Part shown: piece by piece, positions 12,605-26,061 of the stretch
Numbering within the stretch: position 1 is the first letter of the stretch
Layout: the number at the start of each line of letters is the position of its first letter
DNA from: Zerene cesonia
Lineage: Eukaryota; Arthropoda; Insecta; Lepidoptera; Pieridae
DNA: 64,000 nucleotides
Direction of reading: 5' to 3'
Assembly (NCBI RefSeq): GCF_012273895.1
Contig: NW_024045132.1
Coordinates: 3,348,001 to 3,412,000, forward strand
Program-made: the position numbers and the translations under genes
Notes under the pieces: generated by a model
What the model was told of the DNA's origin: nothing
Database searches by the model: none
The model's input: the letters and a program-made list of their open reading frames with translations, nothing else

Positions 12605-15600
12605 ATTTGGTACAAATTACAAAAAGTTACACACATAAACACGTCTTTATTTAAACATTGTTATATTAATGTATAACAAATATAATATAATAACATCCAA
12701 ACAAAGGATCTGCCATAAAAAGCATACCTATTATATAGACCTATATAGTCTACCTTTCCGGAAACCATTTAAAAATGACCATTGGATATACCGCATCTAT
12801 ATAATAGGGACCAGATATACAGGCAACCTAGCTGTTACAAATCCTGTATGGCGTATTGCATATTTGTTGTTTGGCAAGGAAATCAGAAAATTTATTACAT
12901 TCATAATTTTTTGCCTGGACCATATTTTTAAAGCAACCCATTTTATGCAATATATTTAGGTACATGTTTTTTTTTGACGAAATTAGATTTTCACCCGGAA
13001 AATAGGTGGTTCAAAGTCGACCCTATGGATCTTATTATCTTAGACTATAATATCGAAACGATTAAACGGAAATGCTTTAAAAAGTATCTTAAATTATATA
13101 AACGTATTATTAACGACCCGTTTTCGCATGTTTACGAAATGATAGGTTTTGAAATAGTTTATCAGAAGCGAATTCGTTTGATCTTCAGACATTTAATTTA
13201 AATTCCGTCTGCGATGCATCCGAATAGCGTATTGATGTGTGTCAATCGTATATCACGGAATGCAAATATTACACACAACGAGCGAATTTAAGACGTATTT
13301 TGTATGCGCAGGGTAGAAATTTGTCTGTTAATATCTTAATAAATTCAAATATGTAAAGACATTGAGATTTATAACTGGCTGTAATTGTGTCTGTCTGTCT
13401 GCATTGAAATGCAGGTGGGTTGATTGTTTTATGTTCCCTCTGACGTATTATTTTTGATTATTTTGTTTACTTTGTTTGATGGAATGCCACGGAATTAGGG
13501 AATACTGGATATGAAGCTAGGAGATTATTCCTTGATGATCAATTAATAAATCTAAGAAATTTTCTACGCTAAGCTTGAGCAATACTTTAAACTTTGAAGC
13601 CTTAAGTCTGTGTTTTTTGGCAGTAAAGTTTTTATCACATTAATAACTTAAGACCAGAATTTGTTAATTAAGAAGCAAAATTAATTTAACTTAAATTAGT
13701 GTTCATAGTTTAAATAAGTTTAAATGTCATAATTTTTTTAGTAACGAAATTATTTTTATGTGAACAAGATAACAGAAACAATGTACTTAACAGCATTTTT
13801 TAAGAATCTATATATTTATCTAAAATTACAAATGATCGAAGAAATGTTTTCTGCGTAATAGCAACAAGTAATAACCAACTAAATGAAAAACACAATTTAT
13901 TTCCACGTCTTTCATAAAAAAAATCTTATGACCTGCGAACATATTCGACGATACTATTTTCAAAATACGAATCAAAAATACAATAAAATCGTTAACTTTC
14001 AAATACTCCCGTGTCGAAAGCCATTATCAAATGGGTCATTAAATGCGAGGAGGTAATATTTCAATTTGATTTCAAATCAAGCTGCAACGACTTCACTCGG
14101 CGATAAATTTAGACAATAAAATTAATTGAACGAGCATCGAATTCGCTACACATTGCATTGAAAACACGACACCATACGTCACGATATAATTTTGACCTTT
14201 TATTCACTTGAAGGACCTTTAAAAGACGTCATATTTCAGTAGGTTATGGCATGCTTTAGAGCCATACATCTTACTTTCATGTTTTCTTAATTCTTGTTTT
14301 GGAAAACTCGTGAAAATTTCATCTGGAATTTTAAATAAATTAATTAAAAAACAACCTAAATAATCTACCACGTATAATAAATATGCAAAAATTACAAATA
14401 ATCCCGTATAGGGAATCAAACCCGAGCTCTCTGGATGATTTTGGGCAGGTTTTACATTTGTACTCCCTCAAAAGATAGGTATGGTACTGTTACTGTATCG
14501 AGATTACTGCTGGTAATTTCGTGTGCAAATGCTTTGTGTAGAATAAAGGAAATTACAGTTCTTTTATTGTGTACTTTAAAGATATTCTTCTTAGATACCC
14601 AGTCTTGTAATTTTTTAACGTGCGTGCACCTAAAATTGTATAATAAAATTCAAACAATACTTCAATATATCAAACTTGTCAATTATAATTGACGAAAATT
14701 GGTAAACATGGTATATCGTATTGTATTATATGGTAAACAGCATCATTACCATCTCTATAAGACAGAGACTGTCCGTCAATGTCAATCTCAGTGAGCACGA
14801 AGCACACGGGGCGATAAACTTTAATACTAGCATTTAACGTGACATTACACGTGTTTACGAGATTAGCTTGCTGAAGTATAAGATTGCATGAATTACAAAG
14901 AAACACTCAAACTCAAAACCACATTTAAACATTTATTCATTCAGCTAAACTTTATTCAGAAATGCTTATTAGTCTTCAAAATACGTAATTCAATATTTAC
15001 CTCGGAAAAGCTCTAAAGAACTTGTTACATTTTCTGTAGCGAAATTGCCTTCCAAACCTACATAGCACTTACTTGTTCTATTTCATATTGATAGTTGTTG
15101 TGTAATTTGCTTATTTAAGGATGTTACTAAGAAGCTAATCTGAAACCATTAATTGCTATGTGAAGACAGGGCCCGTAAAGATGTGTCTATCATTACACAA
15201 AGCTCAAAACAAAACACGTTTCAGAGGAACGGTTCAGCTATTATAATTAATTGATCAGCGAAACGGACAATGAATACTCAAAGCACCCATGAGGTTAAAT
15301 TAGTGACGAAATACGATTAGGAGATCATTCTAATAAGATTAATAAATATTTAAGTATGAAGTATATATAAGAATAAGTTTCTAATCCATTTTCCTTTTTT
15401 TAGGTTAGCCCAAGAGTTTTTAATAAATTTATTACATATAATTGTTCCTTGATTAGGAAATTTTGGAGAGGGAAAATTCTTGCTGAAAGAGCAAAAACTG
15501 CGTTATATTTATAAAATCACAATTTTAATAACAATCCATATAGTGTGACACCAGCATTCCCCAAGTCAAGCAAATCCGATGCTATCCGCCGGCGCTTTGT

Positions 15601-16889
15601 TTGTCCTTAAGCGGGCCCAAAATGAATGGCTATTGTGATGAGAGACAATAACTCCTGTTTTTCTCGACCTCTCCGAATGGTATTAATTATCATACGCGCT
15701 ACCCTGGGAATATGTTTAATATTAATATGGAGCTTTTATATAAGTAAAGAAAACTGGTGGTGATACTTGATCCCTGATTGGGGATTTGAGATAGTTATGA
15801 TATACAAAGTAAGGGTTCTTTGTATGTCAAAATTGTCTGGAATGTAAAATAGTTGGTTTTTTGTTTTTATTTCGATCTTTATTATTTTATTCGGATTGCT
15901 ATTTAGAATGTAATGGAAACATGTGTATATTACTAACAATGGGTATGAATGTATATATGAATTTTAAAAAGATTGAGAAAGATTTCACAATATTTAAAAA
16001 GAAAGATGGTTTGGATTATTAATTCACATTTTTTCAATAAATTTGTCGGGGGAAAACTAAATGGGGCTTGCAATACAGATATAAAGTTGATTTATTCCCA
16101 TGTTATAAGCGTTTTTCAATTGTATTCTTAAATCCAATGCTCTGTAATTAGCTAACGATATTCTCTTCAAAGGGAATAAACACGCAGACATCGTGCGAAC
16201 AAAAACATCAAAACCACATGACAGCCACGTAGGGACACGTGTCTTGAATATGGTTTATTGATTGCGAATACTTTTAAATAGCTCGTACCGTTTACACAGT
16301 CTCTGTATATTCTAGAAACAATTGTATTTAAAAATTGATATTTATTTAATTACATCAGAATCTGACATTACTATATTAGCTTGTTAATATAAAAGAACCC
16401 TTAACCATAAAGTAGAAGAGTACTTTAAAAATAAATTAAAAGCTCGGCGGCCCGCTATAGTCAAAATGTTTAAGAAAAGTTTCCAAATTTTCAATCATTA
16501 CGTAATTTTCCTCAGAAACTAGCTAGAGGATAATAAATAGAAAACTCATGATACAGTTGCATTCACAGTAAAGCAGCAAACAGAAAGAAGCACAGCGGAT
16601 ATAATAATGTGCCACGATTCATAATGTACCAAGTGCAATATCATTATGCGCGGCGCATCACATTTGCACACATTTATCACCACGCGTGTGATTTGAACAC
16701 CAATAGCGCGTTAGAGATCGTTGCACAGTTTATTAATCGGTTTAATCACAATATTAAACATTTTAAACAGTTTTTTTATACAAAGAAAGGCTTCCAAAAA
16801 TTCTAATTTTTTGTATGTATAGTTTTATGTTACTGTGACGATTTCTTTTAGAGCCTAAAACCAGAGAAGGAATATTAGTTTTCAAAATT
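12605..16889. other. Intergenic, little recognised
   Basis: AT-rich. Two adjacent plus-strand frames (12669-12959 and 12974-13201) are rich in Ile, Tyr, Lys and Phe without family motifs. A GC-richer patch at 15540-15700 may be a conserved noncoding element. Confidence 0.4.
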
Positions 16890-16965
16890 TTACCATCGCT
16901 TCGCCTGATGAAAAGCGACAAGCGTGCTGTAGGATGGAGCACGCTTATGCACCCAATAAATGCCT
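16890..16965 (-). repeat. Fragment of a dispersed repeat
   Basis: The minus strand reads 'gcgtgctccatcctacagca' then 'catcaggcgaagcgatgg', matching in style the 3' ends of common lepidopteran retroelements. It is short and isolated, so only a relic call is made. Confidence 0.4.
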
Positions 16966-17659
16966 AATCATATTCCTCTTAAACTAAAACTTATTACAGC
17001 AATTACAACATTCCGAAGCAGTTAGAAATATATGGCATTATATGGAAATACAGGTGCGTAATATCTGTTTGAGAAATACTTATATGATTGAAATTAATCA
17101 AATGTGTTTAACCTTTTAGAAAAAATTCTAACCTCAACAGCTGCTTCTTCAATACAATAATAATAACAGAAATTGAAAATATTTATCATGTCAGATATAG
17201 CTTTTGCGACAATCGATCGTTAAAGCAACCAGTAGTAACATTGTAGAAAACCACTTCATTATTCCAAGGGTAATGCTTACAATGGCTGATAAAAAGTACG
17301 ATATCAAAGGAATAATTGCAAGCTACACAATTCTCCTGTCATTTATAAATCATTTTTTTATAATTCAATATGAACGACCATGAAATTATTTACATAGTGA
17401 TGAACTGGATGTGATCTGGAAAAGCGGGATTGTTCGGATGTCTCGTTGGTAAGTATGCAGGTTATCACCAGTATATCACCTGATGGTAAGAACTAGAAAC
17501 ATACAGAACATTTTATCGAAGAAGCGTGGTTAATTTTTTATAGTAAAGGAGATGTTTAGGTCCTGGTATACAGCAATGAGTAAATTAGACCTGTTCGAGT
17601 ACTAGGTTATGCGAATAGAAAGAAGAGCGCAATAAGAGAAAATGTTTATTGTGGGAGTC

Positions 17660-17952
17660 GAACATGTTTTGGCACGGATTGGAGCAGCTCGAACCGGGGA
17701 AGTACTACACCCTTAAGACCAGCGTGAAATAGTAGCATGCTACTGTGTTTTTTGTACGGTGAGTGGGGGTGGCGGTGGCCCATTTTCTTTAAATCACCCT
17801 TCCCAGTCTATTCCTTCTTTCAATCCTTTCCATATCCCCATATAAAAGCGAGTTGCGCATTTACACTAACTCTTCGAATGTTCATGGGCAGTGGTGATCG
17901 CTTACCATCAGGCGAACCACCAACTCAGTTGCCCGCTGTTAAAAAAATAATA
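17660..17952 (+). mobile_element. 3' tail of a 5'-truncated non-LTR retrotransposon
   Basis: The segment holds a run familiar from lepidopteran LINE 3' ends: 'ggcacggattggagcagctc', 'gtgaaatagtagcatgctac', and the end 'ggtgatcgcttaccatcagg' followed by an A-rich tail. No reverse transcriptase is present. The open frame at 17737-17955 lies inside it and is not a gene. Confidence 0.65.
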
Positions 17953-18478
17953 TAAAAAGCTTATTGCGAATTTTAAAGTACCAGTATAAGTTTTATTATA
18001 CAATTATCAAAATGTAATAAAAGAAATGTAAAGAACCCCGGTGTTCACCACCTTATTCGTTTTTCTAAGAACAACTGGCAACCCACTTGGGTGGGCAAGG
18101 CATGTCGGCTAGATTTCATTGTCACTGTCAGCATAATTCAGGGGAAATGTCTGTCCGTGCATGTAAATCGGCCCACGTCCATCGCAAATAAATATATCAC
18201 GTTTAGACGAAGTCAATGGTAACAACGTGTGTATAAATAAAGAGGCAGTGTAAATAAATAATGAATATAACGCGTTGAAACAAAGCGGCCTGCAAATCGA
18301 ATTCATAGACTTGTTTATATGTTTTGCGGTCTATTACACTCAAACTCTAAAACTTTATTGTATTTTTCAACTTATATAAGTAATTATGAACGGTATTTTT
18401 TTTAAACCAACTGAATGGATCAAGAAACTCGATAGTTACTCATTTTAAAATATATTTGTAGTATAATCGTATCGTAGT

Positions 18479-18532
18479 CACTTTTAGTATTTTATATCGT
18501 TATAATTTTTAACGATAAGTATACTAAAAGTG
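18479..18532. repeat. 54-nt hairpin with imperfect stem
   Basis: CACTTTTAGTAT pairs with ATACTAAAAGTG, and the inner ATCGTTA pairs with TAACGAT after a one-base bulge. The stem is about 24 pairs around an AT-rich loop, the size of a microRNA precursor core. Confidence 0.6.
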
Positions 18533-18588
18533 TATTTCTATTCAATACCTTCATTTTATGTTATAGTATATATAAGGTAATAATATCA

Positions 18589-18628
18589 AAGGAGATAATA
18601 ACATGTCTTAAAATTTTATTATCTCCTT
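18589..18628. repeat. 13-bp perfect inverted repeat
   Basis: AAGGAGATAATAA (18589-18601) is the reverse complement of 18616-18628, with a 14-base spacer. It lies 57 bp after the hairpin at 18479-18532. Confidence 0.65.
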
Positions 18629-19628
18629 GCCTCTAAGAAACATATTCAATATGTTTTTAAGACTTAGATCTTAAATATCTTAGAATAATGAAATCATAAT
18701 CAAGAAAATGATAAACTTATATTTAGTATATATCACCATTTATCTTATTCAGAAAAATTTCAGAAAACACATAAATCCTTAATCCAGTTCTAAGCTGCTT
18801 GTATTAGCAGAAATTTAATTACAAAAATGACAGATGAATCTGTACACAATGGACGTGTACGCATGATTACCATCACTTTATCATACAATGAACGTTTTTA
18901 ATCTTCTCTGAAAAATCAAATCAGTTAAAGAACTTCTAGATCGTATTATGTTCCTAATCTTGAAGCGTTGAAGGGAACTTTGAATTAAGTTTCGTAAGAA
19001 CTGCACAATGTGGGCTTCCATTTCATTCAATAACATTTCGAGAATTATACACCCGTGGAATTGCCTCCAACCACTCCTGCTAATCTCCCGACCGACACAA
19101 AAGCCAGCCATATTAAATCCCATTGTCACAACCGACAAAGATCTTGTCAATTATAATCTGCAAGAAATCTTTCATCGCAAACGTCAAACGGTAGCACAAC
19201 GCCGCGACCCTGACAAAAAACTTTCTAATAATTTATTTGCAAAACCTGCTCGGGACCCTTCTCAAAGGGCGGCGGGGAAGCGAAACCGATTGCTCGTGAC
19301 GTGATGGCTTTTGTGTCCATCGAGTATTATGTTGTCAAAATACACGGGGATTTTGTTATTATTTTTATGTTTGCGAGCACACTTAGCACCCCTTTGTGGT
19401 ATTCTCAGAACGGGGGATGTGTGGCAAGTATAACGATATTTCTATGGAAATGTATGTGAATGGAATAATCGAGCTAAGCCGAAAAGAAAACAACGCTAAG
19501 ACTGGAATTATATTCGCTGTCTAAATTAAACCCCTCTAGGGAAACATAGCTGTAACCTACATGTCACATGTCTCACTCGCTTGAAAGCTAATAATATTTT
19601 TGCGTATAAGCGTCATCTCGCATTACGC

Positions 19629-19639
19629 CTTCCCCGAAT
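19629..19639. repeat. Target-site duplication, left copy
   Basis: CTTCCCCGAAT here is identical to 19918-19928 and directly abuts the SINE composite at 19640-19917. Confidence 0.8.
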
Positions 19640-19917
19640 CCCGTATCAGCCCTTATATGTTCCCACTGCTGGGACACAGACCTCCTATGAGGGTTCAGGC
19701 CATAATCCACCACGCTGGCCAAGTGCGGGTTGGCAGATGTCACATGTCGTCGAACTTTTGATTCTCGGACATGCCGGTTTCCTCACGATGTTTTCCTTCA
19801 CCGTTTTAAGCAGCAAGCAGTGGTGGCTCAGTGGGGAGGACCTCGGACTTCAAAATTGATAAGTCGAGGTTCGAGACCGGGCGAGCGTGCAGGAAACAAA
19901 TTGATTTTTCAATTTAT
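19640..19917 (-). mobile_element. tRNA-derived SINE with internal inversion, flanked by 11-bp target duplication
   Basis: Compared with the full copy at 58670-58977, this insertion has its 3' half in minus orientation (about 19645-19812), joined head-to-head to the tRNA-like head in plus orientation (about 19818-19917). The head shows the pol III A box (TGGCTCAGTGG) and B box (GGTTCGAGACC). Both flanks carry CTTCCCCGAAT (19629-19639 and 19918-19928), a perfect 11-bp target-site duplication that brackets the whole composite. On the minus strand this is an inverted 5' part followed by a forward 3' part, the structure made by twin priming during LINE-driven integration. Confidence 0.85.
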
Positions 19918-19928
19918 CTTCCCCGAAT
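19918..19928. repeat. Target-site duplication, right copy
   Basis: CTTCCCCGAAT here is identical to 19629-19639 and immediately follows the tRNA-like head of the inverted SINE. Confidence 0.8.
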
Positions 19929-22900
19929 GTTACCGGCAAATTACACCATCAGATCGCATAAACACGCGTGGCTGAACCCGCGTTTTGTCACGTCAGTCGC
20001 TTGGGACTCTCCTTGATATTTATTCAAATTATTATGCCTCGCCTCCCTCTTGTTTCGTTCAAATGAATTTTTCATGCACACGGCGTCTGAGCTGGTAATT
20101 TCAATTTTTCCTTGAATCCGAGGGTTATGTTTTGTTAATGTCCTTATTTTAAGACTGAACTGTCTAAGGTGATACAATAAAACACAATAAAAATATAAAT
20201 TTCATCTGCATACAAATAGTTTGAGTGTTAATTTTCGTATTACTACATTATAATATGATGATGGGATGATGAGTCAAACGAAAACAACTGACTAAAATTA
20301 TTCATGATTTTATCGTGTATGTATATTACATTAGGTATATCATTAAAAACTTAGTTTATGTCCTTATATGATTCACATAATGCTTTTACGTTTATTGCTT
20401 CGTATCTAATCAACAATAAATACAAAAGTTTACAGAACTAAACCAGAGATTATAAAAGTTTCAAAAGTTTTACTTATCACCGTGACAATAGGTCATAAAA
20501 TGCGGTATCATATAAGTTAAAAGCGATTATTTTGCATTGCGATGATAGGACAAGACGTCTTTTGTTTATCAAAGCGCCAAAAAACAACGTCTTATCACTT
20601 CTTCGCTCCATATTACGTGGTACCCAAATAAAATTGCCAACGACATCATAAATTAATTCAGCAATCATTACTTTTTTTGTTTCACTGCCGACATCAATCC
20701 TCGGAACAAGACCATCAATGAACGACCGAAAACGGATGGAGCATCGTTTAACATCACAAGCGGCCTTGTCACCAGAAATGGATTCGGAGTGCTATAAATT
20801 TTGAGCTGTTGACACGAAACAGAAAATATTTGTGTATTATTTCATGGCAAACTGTGCTGTCGCTGAATAAATTTGTTTAATTTTGATTTAGATAACAATA
20901 TTTAATAAGTTAAATGATTAATGTATTTGAACTGCTGTGGAATTTAAAGTTTACTCAGCCGCAACAGCGACTGCGTTTGTTTATTTTGATAATGTTTTCA
21001 TAAGTGTAAATAAGGAACTGGTTTCGAGTGCGACGTAATTATCTCCTTCCGTACTAAAAATATTGTGAATGTTTCTGTCCTTACCGTTAATTTTAGTGCT
21101 AACAAAAAACAGTCAAAGTTGTATTTATTTATGTAATTATAATCCAAGTAAGAGCATGATATTTTCATTGAAATATTTGTATGACACCACTGCGCTAATA
21201 GGAAATTACCTTGTTATTTGAGGCCAATGCATTAAGCCATTTTTTCATATTTTCATCTGAAGTCATGATATTTTATTTTTAATTTTAATTAATGTTATAA
21301 ATTTAAAAGTTTGTTTGTTTGTCTCTCTTATATCTATTCGCGACGGGGAGATTTCATTATGTGATTTTTTTTGTCTGGAGATATGAGGCTGGAGAACGGC
21401 ATCGGATACTAACAACTGCTGTAAAGCGTTTCATTCCTTGAAAATTTTTTATGGGAAGGTACTAGTATCTTCTTGTGTTTGATTTTACGCGAGTGATATA
21501 CATTTAGAAATTAATGACTTTTAACGGATTAAAAAAAAATTGAAATAAAAATAAATAAAACGCGATTTATTCATTATATTATTAACCCGACGCTTTAACA
21601 CTTTACACCGAGCGTAGTCACGGGGAGACTACTGCTTATTAAAAGTTTTTAATTGTTGTGATTAATGAAAGTGAGAAATTAAACGAAATTAAAAAACATA
21701 TACATTATATTAATTCAATCCATTTCAAATACTTATCACTAATAGTAGTAACAGAAACATTCTCAATTATAAAGATAACATAAAAATAAGGTTTAAAAGA
21801 TGTCCAATAAACGTCGCCGGGCATTAATTTGTAGACGCGTTTGCGACCCTCATTTATAATGATTAGCCGGTCATAACGTCTGTCGACCAACCTCTCATAA
21901 ACTACCCCAATGTAAATATCACCCTTTATCTGTCTTTAACAATTTCGTAAAACGCACTAAACCATAGTCGGAATATAAATTACACAACTACAACGAACAC
22001 ATTTCAACAAGAAAATTAACTGCTGAAGCAAATTGAACTTTACCACCAAGTAATAAGGCGTGAACACTATAAATTTTAACGCGAAGATTGCTAGAATTAT
22101 TTTGGTTATTTTAGCAGAGAACAGCCTCTCAAATTGCCCCCTGCCAATAAAAAAGGGGAAGGCGCGGGACTGAATTTTGTTTATCGCCATCTTTATGGTG
22201 GGCCACCATTTATTTATACTGATGCGTATGTGTCTTGTAATATAATACTGTGGAATAAAGCTTTTCGTTAAGGGAACGAATTTCACGGTGCACAAATTTG
22301 TATAGAAAATAAATTTAACATTGCCATTGTTCGATTTGCTTGAATAGTGTTTGGTGCAGTCGATCGTATAAATTATGGGATGGATTAATCGATTGTAATT
22401 TTAAATTGTATTTATGGCATTACTTTACTTGTGAAAGATTAATCACGCATGAATGTGACATCATGCGTGTATTATAGAGTTATTAGTGCGATGTTCACAC
22501 AAGAAATACCAAGATTAGATAAGAAATCTGAAAGTGCGGAAATAAAAATTAATTGGTGTCTCACTTGCATATTCTATAATGCGTTATTTACATATAAATG
22601 TAGGTTGTCAGGTTTATAATGTGTTGAATGCACGACGTTTTAATTAATGCGATCTAAATTAAAATATACTGAGTGAATGTCGATATTATCGATAAATATT
22701 AAATATTAACGATGCAGTCATTTAGCAATAATTTAAATGCTGTATACATTAGCTTATTTATAAAGGACGTTATAATTATAATATTAAGACGTTATTATTC
22801 GAACTCACAACATATTTAATTAACAAATACATTGATTAGAAAACATATCTGGCTCCTATCTTGCCCTTAAATAAAAAAATCTCTTACAAATAAAGATAGC

Positions 22901-25900
22901 GTTACGTCCTCTACCAAGAAGACATATGTTTCAGGGTTGTTGTTTATTATTATTTCACCCCTTTAATCGCTACCATACGTTTACACAATTTTGACCCTTA
23001 TACAGTGTATTTTATTGTTTAGTTTAATGTAAATTATTATTTCCACGAACGTGTTTAATAGTTGTTTATTGTGCAATGTGCGTGCTCTCATAGAAATTCA
23101 ACTTGTATTTATTGTTAGAACTGTTTATTCAGTCAGTGATTTTATTATCGCCCGCTTCTCATTAGAATAATTAAATTACGTCATTTATAATTTAAATTTT
23201 GCATGTATTTGAAATCAACACAAGATTATACTATTCTTGGATATTTTATTATATTATTGAAATTATTTGCTTCTTAATCTAAAATTAAGCTGTTACCATA
23301 CAAATAACTGGAATTTCTAAATACCTATCTACTAAGTGGTGCTGATTAAATTAAGAGATACTGGATAGATTAAACCATAGAATTTTCTAAAAGAAGTCTA
23401 ACGGAATGAGAGGTGTAATATTTGAGTGCCCCAATTTTTGCTTGTTTGAGAGAAAAGAAATACCTAGAAATTCTTTATCACGAGAGAATTAGTCACTATT
23501 TAACCTGAACACTATTATTATGGAAATGCTTTTGTAAGCATGCAAGCATAGGAATTGTTGTAATGAAGGTCACCATCTTTCATCAGCATAGCGGCTTAGC
23601 AGGTGAATATACATGTTATTGGAGATGCCAATATTTTAGTTCTCTGGTAATTTCGCATATTAACACACGCATTCTATTAAGTATCAGTAAGAGTTAGATT
23701 TAAATTAATCTATTTACCGAAGACTAAGACTGTTGCAAAATTCTTAATAAGACCTCTAATCTAATACCTAGCCATTAATAAAATACATTAAGTGGAAATC
23801 ACTTGATCACTGATCACTGATCATACGTTTGGTTGTGATATGCTGATAAATAAAAACAGAATTCCTCAAATTCGACATCAATGGAATGGTATTTGACATC
23901 CTAACACAATGATTCAAGCAAATGAAATCAACTTTAACCTAGATAATAAAACTTGTTAAGCTTATCTCAATAGTAAAATCGCTCCAGCATTTCTTGGAAT
24001 TTTTTCATAATAAATTATTTATGTGCCTTTACATATTTTACCGTCATAATTCTTTATCCTTACGGAAAGTACAGTCGGCAAAAGGCTAAAGCCGTAAACA
24101 GTAAAGTAATAAAATAATTTAAGACAATAGTTGTTGACGCTAAGCGCCAGCTTTCGGCATCTTCACGAAATAGTACAATTGTCACTCATTATGGAACTCA
24201 TTAAACATTGTTTCTTGCACTTTTGAGATGTACCGGCTATGTGCGGCGCTGAAAGGAGCGGACAATGTCGCTCTATACTCTCAAATTTTTAAGGTGTTTC
24301 GGAGTAGGTACTTTGTAAATAACTCACTTTATTTAGTACATGATACTTTACTTTTTATTGTTTATAAAGTTTTCATTTAATTTATACTAATATTTTTGAC
24401 TAAATGAATCAACATCATATTCTTGGTAAATCCTTCAGAAAGAAAATCATGTACTACATCTAAACGTTCTCATAATAAGAAAAACAAGAAGTTTTACAGT
24501 TCACCAACTGTTCTAATTTATATTTAATGTACCTTCCACAACTAACATACAACATTACCATTTAATATAGTATTCCATTGCGTTCTCCATACCACTTCGT
24601 CCACACCAAATCGCTCTACCGTCAGTTGCATAGCCGCTAGCAAGTAACAACGTTTTGTAAAATTATTTACAACGGCGGCATCCACAAAAGCTCTCTATTT
24701 ATTGCGCCATAAATACTGATACTACAACGATATTTATTCCACCTCACCTGTTATTTATCGCTTTACAGCCGCGCCCTGGTTTTTACGCGTTACAATTTTA
24801 CATGACGTCCAATTCAGCCTGTCACGTTGGGCATCTTGAGCGATTATAGTTTAATTTCAGAGTTAATTAAGATACAAGGGCAGTTTGTTTTTATAAGCCC
24901 TCTGATCAGCGGACAAATATAACAAACTACTGTACAAATGAATTTTGTCTTTTTATTCACATTACTTATATAATATACCTGACCTGTGTATATTTGTTAC
25001 CCTTTTACGCGAAAACCACTGAATGTATTTTGGTGATACTTGCCAGTGGTGGCTAATGTACCAGAATTATATCTGAAAATACTTACTGAGGTGAGACCAA
25101 GCTGGTATTATAATAAAATTAAAACCACGGTCTACATTTTCGCCCCAATTCCATATTTTCCACGTATAAAATGCAACTTTCTACTTTTGATCTTATTAGA
25201 CGGTTTATTTCACTGTAAATTTTTATAAATTACCTTTCCATATTTTCCAAACTTAGCTTTTGTTTTAATTTTTCTTTCTAAGCCTTAATATGATTTCAAT
25301 TCGAATACAAGAAAGACTCAATCATAATAAGTATTAACCATTATAATACAAAGTTTTATTAACAAAAGCATATGTCTTCCAAGCGGCCCAGCAAGCACGG
25401 TCCTTAATGTTCTTTGAATGATATTTAAAAAAGCGAATTTTCTTTTATTACTCAGTTAATTAAGGTGAGACGTAGGTAACTCTGGGGACGAGGGAAAATT
25501 TTATTACGAAAAGATAAAAGTCACTTTTAAAGCAGATTCCGTTTTATTTGCCCCTTATCTCTAGCTACGATAACATTTAACAACATAATAAATATTACAA
25601 TTAGGGGTTGAATAGATAGGCAATTTTATGAGTGGTTTTGGGGGGTCCAGAGTCAGCCGTAAAGTTTCGCTTTATGGTAATGTATGGTAAATATTTATGA
25701 ACGTTTCCTGTTGAAATCAAATACTGGGAATGCATGTCATTATGTCTTTTTATTATGTATATATTTGCCATTTGATCTGGCTTTTAGTATACCTGTGTGA
25801 GACTTGAAGTAAATTCAAATAGGTTTATTTAGAATAAAGTTTCTATTGATTCAACAATGTTATAGTAATACCTATTATAACATATTGAATTTATTGTGCT

Positions 25901-26061
25901 TTGTTAACGCGTATTATGATAATGTACATGTTATATTTAGGGCCTGGGGTGACATTCTATTGTATGTAACTGCGTTGACTTTTAACGATATGCTCTTAAC
26001 AACACAACATATTACTGACTCCGTTACTGTGAATATCTGACTACCTAATCCTGAAACTTAC
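19929..26061. other. Intergenic or intronic, 6 kb, little recognised
   Basis: If the minus-strand exon at 26.1 kb is real, this is intron or downstream sequence of that gene. It holds the open frames near 20.5-20.8 kb and a 7-bp repeat (TGATCAC, nearly three units) at 23804-23823. GC-richer patches occur at 24120-24300 and 24580-24850. Confidence 0.35.
20477..20791 (-). other. Unrecognised open reading frame, 104 codons, possibly an exon fragment
   Basis: One minus-strand frame is open from just after a TAG (20794-20792) to a TGA at 20477. Its first ATG is at 20668, leaving 63 codons. A second frame over the upstream part is also open, starting directly after a good acceptor-like site (ttttctgtttcgtgtcaacag, exon start 20805) and running 45 codons to a stop. 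The two compete, so at most one is coding. I recognise neither product. Confidence 0.15.

Noticed and set aside
12669..13201. Two consecutive plus-strand frames of 96 and 75 codons
   Set aside because: Composition follows AT bias and the frames do not share a recognisable domain; no evidence that they form one gene.
19008..20177. Several overlapping frames on both strands
   Set aside because: Those after 19581 lie in the inverted SINE; the others overlap each other on opposite strands and lack features.
21957..22295. 112-codon minus-strand frame
   Set aside because: Rich in Ile, Phe, Lys and Leu as expected from AT-rich DNA, with no family motif and no splice or promoter support.
24540..24670. 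Minus-strand open stretch near 24.6 kb as an exon
   Set aside because: About 30 open codons but no donor at the end and a poor acceptor at the start.
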